A stretch of DNA of 35,893 nucleotides from DATLSM01 sp049585815 (GTDB taxonomy: Bacteria > Actinomycetota > Thermoleophilia > Solirubrobacterales > 70-9): assembly GCA_049585815.1 (NCBI GenBank), contig JBAVAR010000014.1, positions 1-35,893 of the forward strand, given 5' to 3'. Within the stretch, counting starts at the first letter, position 1, and the number at the start of each line of letters is the position of its first letter. Below, in pieces: positions 30,996 to 35,893 of this stretch. Made by a program: the position numbers and the translations under genes. Below the pieces are notes generated by a model. The model did no database searches and was not told where the DNA came from. It saw only the letters and a list, made by a program, of their open reading frames with translations.

Positions 30996-31268
30996 TCACC
31001 GCCTCACCAACCTCCCTTCCCCATCACACCGAAACCCAGCCTTCCGATACGCGCTCGCGTACCCCGGCTTGTGCGAGCAGTACTCACCCGGTCCCACGCA
31101 TTTGACCCCGCCCGGCGTCCGCGCGTTCCGGTCGCCGTAGTGTTCTTCGGTATACGCCGAGCAGTATTTCGAGGCTTGAGCTACCGGCTGCCTGGCCGAC
31201 GCCCCGCCCACCACGGCGATCGCTCCGATCGCGCTGACGGAAATCACATACGCAACGCGCTTCTTCAA
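30996..31268 (-). CDS. Small secreted Cys-containing protein
   Basis: A 90-aa product from TTG 31268, with GAGGAG six bases upstream. A signal peptide covers about residues 1-32 (KKRVAYVISVSAIGAIAVVG, then cleavage near ARQPVAQAS). The mature part has four Cys (KYCSAY, VKCVGPG, EYCSHKPG, FRCDGEGRLVRR), enough for two disulfides. The family is unknown to me. Short secreted proteins with CxxH/FxCDG endings occur in actinobacterial islands. It has its own promoter (31330-31357). Confidence 0.7.
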   Translation of the reverse strand: MKKRVAYVISVSAIGAIAVVGGASARQPVAQASKYCSAYTEEHYGDRNARTPGGVKCVGPGEYCSHKPGYASAYRKAGFRCDGEGRLVRR

Positions 31269-31329
31269 AGCGACTCCTCACGAGCTGGTGGACTGGGAAC
31301 GCTGGTCGGACTGGACGATGCAGGGGCCA

Positions 31330-31357
31330 GTTATATCCCGCGAAAGGCAAAAAGCAA
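31330..31357 (-). promoter_or_regulatory. Promoter of the small secreted protein gene
   Basis: On the minus strand TTGCTT (31352-31357), a 16-base spacer and TATAAC (31330-31335) form a sigma-70-type promoter 60 bases upstream of the TTG start. The local sequence is unusually A/T-rich for this window. Confidence 0.45.
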
Positions 31358-31447
31358 CAGTTGGAATTGAGTAATCGAACAAACCGATGACTTCGGCGTG
31401 AGATCAGAAACGTTCCCATTCCAGTTCCGTCCCCGCCTGATTCGGTC

Positions 31448-31636
31448 TTACCCGTAGCCCATAACCAAACTCCGCTCCCTCCAATACCCCAACCCGCCAT
31501 GCCCGTGCATCGCCGTGTACAGCGGCCGACGCCCGGCGTCCTTGAATTCATTTTCAGTCGGAAACGCCTCGCGTCCCGTCAGGAACTCGGCCAGCTCCCG
31601 CTCGATCCACGGCACCGTGATGAACGCCTCCCGCAC
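31448..31636 (-). CDS. Fragment of a helix-rich hypothetical protein
   Basis: A 62-aa frame from GTG 31636: WIERELAEFLTGREAFPTEN, then EFKDAGRRPLYTAMHGHGGL. The pattern (ELxxFLxGRxxxPTxxEFxxAGRxxLY) resembles repeat modules associated with DNA-binding or homing-type proteins. Upstream, another frame reads PYAELVLEGSIAMP, so the gene seems to be frameshifted and partly lost. Low certainty. Confidence 0.4.
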   Translation of the reverse strand: MREAFITVPWIERELAEFLTGREAFPTENEFKDAGRRPLYTAMHGHGGLGYWRERSLVMGYG

Positions 31637-31835
31637 GACGGCATCGCAATGCTCCCCTCCAGCACCAGCTCAGCGTACGGGTCAGCCCGACGGCTCGTTG
31701 CCAGAGCGCGGCTCACTCCTTTTTCGGCAGGAACTTCGCCGATAGAGGCATATGACAATCCCCAACTTGCGGCCTTTGAGGGCTATCTCACGCCCCGTCC
31801 ATGTCAGACCGCCTGCCCTGCAATAGCTTCCGCCG

Positions 31836-32078
31836 ATGCAACTTCTTTACAAGATCAGCGCCACCACCCGCTGCCAGGTCTGTGACGTCAGCGCCTCTTG
31901 GGACGGCCGCGCCGGCAGCGAGAGGACGGAGTTGTCGCCGACCGATCACCCCAGTGACCACGTTTGCGAGCACTGGCGCGAGCATCAGCAGGCCATCGAC
32001 CTCGCTGAACAAAGCGACACGGGCACCGCTCAGGCGGGGCCGGTCACGTGTGAGGTTCACAGAGTGGCACTCGACTGA
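31836..32078 (+). CDS. Possible small Cys/His-containing protein
   Basis: An 80-aa frame from ATG 31836 with consistent G/C third positions: MQLLYKISATTRCQVCDVSA, and later SDHVCEHWREHQQAIDLAEQ. Cys-x2-Cys plus Cys/His downstream would suit zinc binding. No ribosome binding site is obvious. The opposite strand carries an overlapping ORF of similar length (31788-32084), so the strand is not certain. Confidence 0.35.
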   Translation: MQLLYKISATTRCQVCDVSASWDGRAGSERTELSPTDHPSDHVCEHWREHQQAIDLAEQSDTGTAQAGPVTCEVHRVALD

Positions 32079-32128
32079 GCACATCTTTAAGAGGTCGGAC
32101 TCCGGAGCACGCGCTAGGTCACCGGGCC

Positions 32129-32260
32129 TTAGCCCACGGCGCCCGTTCTTTCCACCGCTCCGGCCAACCTCTCATGCAGCGCCCGAGCTCCTCCCCGACA
32201 ACACCGCCTGCCTGCGCGTGTTCGCCACAACCGAGGGTGATGGCGAACATGCTCGACAGG
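32129..32260 (-). pseudogene. Remnant sharing a palindrome block with 23922-23977 and a tail with 34705-34795
   Basis: The minus strand ends in ALHERLAGAVERTGAVG and a stop at 32129. Bases 32156-32205 resemble 34740-34795. Bases 32204-32260 repeat the 56-base block at 23922-23977 with one extra base and paired substitutions in the palindrome arms (GTGTTCGCCA/TGGCGAACAT). The frame is broken, so this is decayed coding sequence or a reused structural element. Confidence 0.4.
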
Positions 32261-32292
32261 CGACAGTCAATCCAGACTACGATTGGCACACG

Positions 32293-32493
32293 ATGAGCCA
32301 CTCAGAAGTCAAGCGCTACCGGCCTTCCGAGCGAGCCGCCGCCAAGCAAGCGGCTCGCGATGAGCAGTCTCGCGCCTTTGGCAGGGGCGAGCGCTCCGCG
32401 GCCCAGCTTCACCGCGAAAACGGCCTCCTGGCCTTTTCTCGCGACGACCTCGTGGTCGACTTCTCCGGCTTCATCGCTTCGCGCGGTCGATGA
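32293..32493 (+). CDS. 66-aa basic protein upstream of the nucleotidyltransferase
   Basis: Reads MSHSEVKRYRPSERAAAKQA, then LHRENGLLAFSRDDLVVDFS and ends GFIASRGR. It is rich in Arg/Ala in the first half and could bind nucleic acid or the neighbouring enzyme. Its stop overlaps the ATG of the nucleotidyltransferase gene as ATGA, so the two form a coupled pair, as expected for a toxin-antitoxin-like operon. The family is not recognised. Confidence 0.55.
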   Translation: MSHSEVKRYRPSERAAAKQAARDEQSRAFGRGERSAAQLHRENGLLAFSRDDLVVDFSGFIASRGR

Positions 32494-33194
32494 CGGCCAG
32501 CACCACTCCGCCGCTTTCCCCCGAGGAGGTTGGCCGGCTGCTTCATCAGCTAAAGGAGCTGACCGACGATGGCCGCACCGTCGTCGTCGGCGGCCAGGCG
32601 GTCTACTTCTGGGCCTACTACTTCTCCCAGCGCGACCCGGACCTCCTCCGTGGCGCGCCGCCGACCAGCGGCGACCTCGATCTATGCGGCAACCGTGAAA
32701 CGGTGTTGCGCACCGCGGAGCTCCTCGGTGGGGAGGCGCGACTGCCGGAGATCGACCACGCTAATCCCAACGCCGGCATCGTTCGCTTTCGCGACAGCGA
32801 GGGCTACAACCGCATCCTCGACATCGTTACCGCGCCCTACGGTCTTGCCAAGCGCGACCTGGTCGATCGTGCGGTCCGCGTCCGCTACCAGCCGCCCGGC
32901 ACTGCCGCTGTCCACTTCTGGGTTATGAACCCGCCGCATTGCATGCAGAGTCGCGTCCACAATGTCATCGGCCGCCGTCAGCGCTCGCGCCTCCTCCACC
33001 GACATCACCGGCCCAAGTACCAGGCAAGCATTCGCGCCGGCGCCGACCCGATCAGATACGCCACGATGAACACCAAGAGCGGCCGCGCCTCCATCTCGGC
33101 GATCGGCTCGATCTCCTACTCGGCGACTACCCCGAGAATAACCGCATCGAAATGTCCCAGCTTCCCGCTACGCGGAAGCGGCAGCGCTGGGTAG
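32490..33194 (+). pseudogene. AbiEii-like nucleotidyltransferase, C-terminus replaced by NERD remnant
   Basis: The first about 160 residues look like a nucleotidyltransferase of the AbiEii/type IV toxin group: VVVGGQAVYFWAYYFSQRDP, the metal-binding TSGDLDLCG, then GYNRILDIVTAPYGLAKRDL and HFWVMNPPHCMQSRVHNVIG. After that (from about 32968) the frame enters antisense NERD sequence and becomes unlike protein until the stop at 33194. The usual helical C-terminal domain is therefore missing. The product may be inactive, or may keep catalytic function without its regulatory part. Confidence 0.65.
32968..33125 (-). pseudogene. NERD 3'-end remnant
   Basis: The minus strand reads EIEPIAEMEARPLLVFIVAY, LIGSAPARMLAWYLGPVMSV and EEARAL. 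The intact counterpart at 24805-25155 reads LIERITGMEVQALLVFSEAY, LIGSVPARREGVTVLPARML and AWYLGRRRPVMSVEEAETL. A short internal deletion and loss of the upstream two-thirds make it a fragment. It forms the right boundary of the truncated nucleotidyltransferase. Confidence 0.7.
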
Positions 33195-33195
33195 T

Positions 33196-34680
33196 GTGCC
33201 GGCCGTGCAGCCACCCGAGACGCGTTACGCGACGCGACCCGACGGGGTGAGCATCGCCTACCAGGTGCTCGGTGAGGGTCCGCTCGACCTCGTGTTCTGC
33301 TTCGGGTTCATCTCGCACCTGGATCTCCAGTGGGCCAGCCCTGAGATCACGCGCTTCTTCCGGCGGCTCGCATCTTTCAGCCGCCTGATCCTCTTCGACA
33401 AGGCGGGCACGGGACTCTCGGACCCGATCGCACATGTCGCGACGCTGGAGGAGCGGGTGGACGATGTCCAGGTCGTGATGGATGCGGCGAACTGTGAGCG
33501 TGCCGCGCTGTTCGGCGAGTCCGAGGGAGGCCCGACCGCCATGCTGTTCGCCGCCACCTACCCCGACCGCACAGCGGCCCTCGTGCTCTACGGAACGCTG
33601 TCCAAGGGGAATCTGACAGACGACGAACTCGTCGAGCTGGGTCTGAGCCGTGCCGTCGTCGATGAGAAAAACGTGCAGGTCGACGAGATGCTGGCGAACT
33701 GGGGGCAAGGCCTGAGCGTTGTGCTCTTCTTTCCGAGCCAGGACACACCGCTGGCTCGACGCGCCGCCGGCACGTTCGAGCGGGCGGCCGCCTCGCCGGG
33801 CCTGGCACGAGCGCTCATCGACACCGCCAGGCAGATCGACATCGCTCCGGTCGCGGCAGGTATCACGGTTCCCACTCTGCTGCTGCACCGACGCGAGGAC
33901 TTCGTCCCCGTGCAGGGGTCGCGCTCGCTCGCCGGCGTGATTCCCGGAGCGCGCTACGTCGAGCTCGACGGAACGGACCATGCTTACTTCAGCCAGGACT
34001 CAGAAGCCATCCTCGATCAGACACAGCGGTTTCTGACGGGCAGCGCCGGCGGCGGTGAGCCTGACCGCGTGCTGGCCACGATCGTCTTTACGGACATCGT
34101 CGACTCCACAAGGCGCGCGGCCGCGATGGGCGACTCAGACTGGCGCTCGACTCTGGAGCGCCATGAGCAGCTTGTGGGCAGCGAGGTGGTTGGCGCAGGC
34201 GGTCATGTGGTCAAGTTCCTCGGCGACGGCGCACTGGCCACGTTCACCGGCCCGGCTCGAGCCATCCGCGCCACGAAGGAGATTCTCGCGGCGGCGCGAG
34301 GCCTCGGGCTGGAGCTGCGTGCGGGGGTGCATACCGGCGAGTGCGAGGCGATCGGCGCTGACCTTGGTGGCTTGGCGGTACATATCGGCGCGCGTGTTTC
34401 CGCCTTGGCCGCCCCGGGGGAGATCCTCGTCTCCGGGGCGGTCAAGGATCTCGTGGCCGGCTCGGGCCTGCGCTTCGCCGATCGCGGAGAACACGAGCTG
34501 AAGGGGGTGCCGGGCCGCTGGGCGCTATTTGCTGTCTCCGAGACCGATGAACAGCCCGGCCCGCCGCTCAGCGCACCGGTCGAGCACATGACGATGGCCG
34601 ATCGCGCCACGGTGCGCGTCGCACGCCGCGCACCGGGCGTCCTGCGCGCCGTCGCTCGCGTCACGCAGAGATCGAGATAG
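33196..34680 (+). CDS. Alpha/beta hydrolase fused to a class III nucleotidyl cyclase
   Basis: A 494-aa product from GTG 33196 (GTG 33205 is an alternative). The N-terminal alpha/beta hydrolase (about 10-270) has the nucleophile elbow GESEG, an acid loop in LLLHRREDFVPVQG and the His in GTDHAYFSQ. The C-terminal cyclase domain (about 290-460) begins ATIVFTDIVDSTRRAAAMGD, with one metal Asp, then HVVKFLGDGALATF with the second, and LAVHIGARVSALA. The product is probably cAMP, made when the hydrolase domain senses a ligand. Such fusions are frequent in actinobacteria. A last 40-residue basic tail is added. It stands alone. Confidence 0.88.
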   Translation: MPAVQPPETRYATRPDGVSIAYQVLGEGPLDLVFCFGFISHLDLQWASPEITRFFRRLASFSRLILFDKAGTGLSDPIAHVATLEERVDDVQVVMDAANCERAALFGESEGGPTAMLFAATYPDRTAALVLYGTLSKGNLTDDELVELGLSRAVVDEKNVQVDEMLANWGQGLSVVLFFPSQDTPLARRAAGTFERAAASPGLARALIDTARQIDIAPVAAGITVPTLLLHRREDFVPVQGSRSLAGVIPGARYVELDGTDHAYFSQDSEAILDQTQRFLTGSAGGGEPDRVLATIVFTDIVDSTRRAAAMGDSDWRSTLERHEQLVGSEVVGAGGHVVKFLGDGALATFTGPARAIRATKEILAAARGLGLELRAGVHTGECEAIGADLGGLAVHIGARVSALAAPGEILVSGAVKDLVAGSGLRFADRGEHELKGVPGRWALFAVSETDEQPGPPLSAPVEHMTMADRATVRVARRAPGVLRAVARVTQRSR

Positions 34681-34704
34681 ACGCCCGGGATTTCTTGCCT
34701 GGTC

Positions 34705-34795
34705 TTAGCCGTTGCGCGGGAGGCAGGCGCCAATCGCCCTCGCCGACCTCTCATGCAGCGCCTGCGCCTCCTCCACCGAAACACGGGCCGCAGAC
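34705..34795 (-). pseudogene. Short tail remnant of the NERD/ALHER type
   Basis: The minus strand reads ARVSVEEAQALHERSARAIG then ACLPRNG and a stop at 34705. This resembles the NERD tail RRPVMSVEEAETLHWQLAVV and, in DNA, the block at 32156-32205. The frame has no start. The gap 34681-34905 otherwise shows no gene. Confidence 0.45.
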
Positions 34796-34905
34796 TTCCT
34801 TCCCTGGCTCACCGTCGAGCCCTTGCCGTCCTACTCGCCTACACAGCCCCATATTTGTGCGCACCCTCACCCACCACTGCGCCACGCTTCGCCATCCTTG
34901 TCCTC

Positions 34906-35148
34906 ATGCAATTCCGCCATCCAGAGCAGCTCGACCGCCAGCGCTTCCACCACGACCTCTCAGACCGTGGCCGCCTCGGCCGTATTCATCCGGGAGGGAA
35001 TCCCACCACGCCCCTGCTCATCGTCGCCCTGCTCGCCTTGGCAGCCCTCGCGTCCATCGTCTCTCAGGGCGCCTCGCTGGCGCCGTTGTTCCTCATCGCC
35101 GGCTCCTTCACCGCGTTTCTTCTTCTCGCCTCCCTCCGCCCCCGCTGA
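34906..35148 (+). CDS. Small membrane protein
   Basis: An 80-aa product from ATG 34906: a polar, His/Arg-rich N-terminal half (MQFRHPEQLDRQRFHHDLSD) and two membrane segments (TPLLIVALLALAALASIV, APLFLIAGSFTAFLLLASL) separated by a tight turn. The longer frame from 34753 has no support. The family is unknown; the N-in hairpin topology is common in small regulators of membrane proteins. Confidence 0.55.
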   Translation: MQFRHPEQLDRQRFHHDLSDRGRLGRIHPGGNPTTPLLIVALLALAALASIVSQGASLAPLFLIAGSFTAFLLLASLRPR

Positions 35149-35337
35149 CCGCAGTCTTCTGGCACCAGCCTGGCTGAACCTCTCCGCCGAGCAGGCCGAC
35201 CTACGCAGCCTGGTCGGCCCGCGCAGGCGGTTCAGCTAACCGCCCCCGACCAACCTCGATGCAGCGCCATCACGGAACGGCAGCCTCCGGGTAGCCGTTA
35301 TTGGGTCAGGGCTTGACCGCCATATTCACCTACCAAG

Positions 35338-35760
35338 TCAACCGGTTGCACCTCCGGGCTCCTCGATAGCCGTACTGCGCGCGGTGAGCACGATGCTCGC
35401 AAGCAGAATCCACAGCAGGAAGCTGACGAAGGGCACATAGAAACCCAGCGCTCCGTTGCCTGCGTTAAATGCTCCGCTGTCGCTGAAGAAACCCCCGACC
35501 GGGAAGGCGCTGCCGATCGCGGCAAACACGGCCAGCCAGCTGAGCCAACCGGGCAGTGCGCCCGTACGCAACGAAAGGATCGCGATCGCCGCGAAGAACG
35601 CCGTCGCCACGAGCGCGCCTGGGACTGCCAGCAAGAAGCCGAGGTCGTTCAGCATCCGGACAACCTCGGCACTGGTTTCTTCAGGACGCAATGCGGCTGC
35701 CCCGAACACACCCAGCGCGATGATAAAGCCGCCGATTACAAGCAATCCACTGCCGAACAC
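35338..35760 (-). CDS. Multi-span membrane protein, probably 5'-truncated
   Basis: A 140-aa product if it starts at GTG 35760, with four hydrophobic segments (LLVIGGFIIALGVFGAAAL, FLLAVPGALVATAFFAAIAI, WLSWLAVFAAIGSAFPVGGF, FYVPFVSFLLWILLASIVL). The central RTGALPGWLSWLAVFAA is typical of a common actinobacterial membrane protein of about 220 aa. A protein-like frame continues upstream (RRGGLPRGANGRARRKFRLT) to a TGA near 35850 without a start, so the N-terminal third seems lost or frameshifted near the window edge. Confidence 0.55.
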   Translation of the reverse strand: MFGSGLLVIGGFIIALGVFGAAALRPEETSAEVVRMLNDLGFLLAVPGALVATAFFAAIAILSLRTGALPGWLSWLAVFAAIGSAFPVGGFFSDSGAFNAGNGALGFYVPFVSFLLWILLASIVLTARSTAIEEPGGATG

Positions 35761-35893
35761 GACGGCCGTTAGCCTGAATTTCCGGCGCGCCCTTCCGTTC
35801 GCCCCCCGGGGCAGACCGCCCCGCCGTCCGAGCCTGGCGAGTGGGCCATACGGGCCTTGTCAGGTGATCTAGCGAACGCTTCGGCTGGTTTTT

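Noticed and set aside
33127..33981. 284-codon minus-strand ORF
   Set aside because: It is antisense to the alpha/beta hydrolase domain, whose motifs are clear on the plus strand.
35149..35337. Short ORFs between the two membrane protein genes
   Set aside because: No start with a ribosome binding site and no protein-like pattern; I see nothing supportable there.
1..35893. CRISPR array
   Set aside because: No series of regularly spaced identical repeats was seen on reading through; the direct repeats found are single pairs.

Overview
The window is GC-rich with strong G/C third-position bias and fits an actinobacterium. The closest fit I can argue is Thermoleophilia/Solirubrobacterales, from the secreted repeat protein at 15613-16953 and the alpha/beta-hydrolase-cyclase fusion at 33196-34680. 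This is inference from family recognition only. Three tRNA genes divide the window: a mobile element, a short stretch of core chromosome, then a second accessory island.

Region 1 (1-about 10048) is the right end of an integrative conjugative element. It opens inside a TrbL/VirB6-like channel protein, followed by a VirB8/TcpC-like candidate and a lytic transglycosylase-NlpC/P60 wall hydrolase. Next come vapBC pair 1, a patch of decayed genes, and a three-gene DNA-processing module (replication-relaxation protein, TraG/TraD-type coupling ATPase, second replication-relaxation protein). vapBC pair 2, an excisionase and a tyrosine integrase follow. The integrase lies beside the 3' end of tRNA-Ser(TGA), the expected attachment site.

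Region 2 (10049-17119) looks like core chromosome: tRNA-Ser(TGA), an MFS exporter, a sugar-lactone oxidase broken by one extra G in an 8-G run, an alanine-racemase-fold aldolase/deaminase, tRNA-Ser(GCT) directly abutting pyruvate kinase, a secreted protein, and tRNA-Arg(ACG).

Region 3 (17120-35893) is a second accessory island starting at tRNA-Arg(ACG), with no integrase in view. Its first operon is an M48 peptidase, a 26-aa micro-ORF, an ArdC-like antirestriction protein, a 13-aa micro-ORF and a DNA adenine methyltransferase, all joined by ATGA stop/start overlaps. The convergent restriction endonuclease follows. After that come a copy of the ardC tail, an Mrr-type nuclease, a zinc peptidase with a 52-aa acidic partner, decayed NERD-domain genes, a class 2 dihydroorotate dehydrogenase, a PD-(D/E)XK-like protein, a phospholipase C-type phosphoesterase, small unknown genes, a truncated AbiEii-like nucleotidyltransferase, the hydrolase-cyclase fusion and two membrane proteins. 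The right boundary of the island is not visible.

The observations I rate highest are: (i) the same start-codon-proximal hairpin with a competing hairpin in front of the first gene of an operon in both elements, each followed by the same first four codons; (ii) the ATGA-coupled micro-ORF chain; (iii) a restriction-modification cassette bracketed by two copies of the ardC 3' end; and (iv) the pyruvate kinase frame starting at a CTG on the first base after a tRNA.
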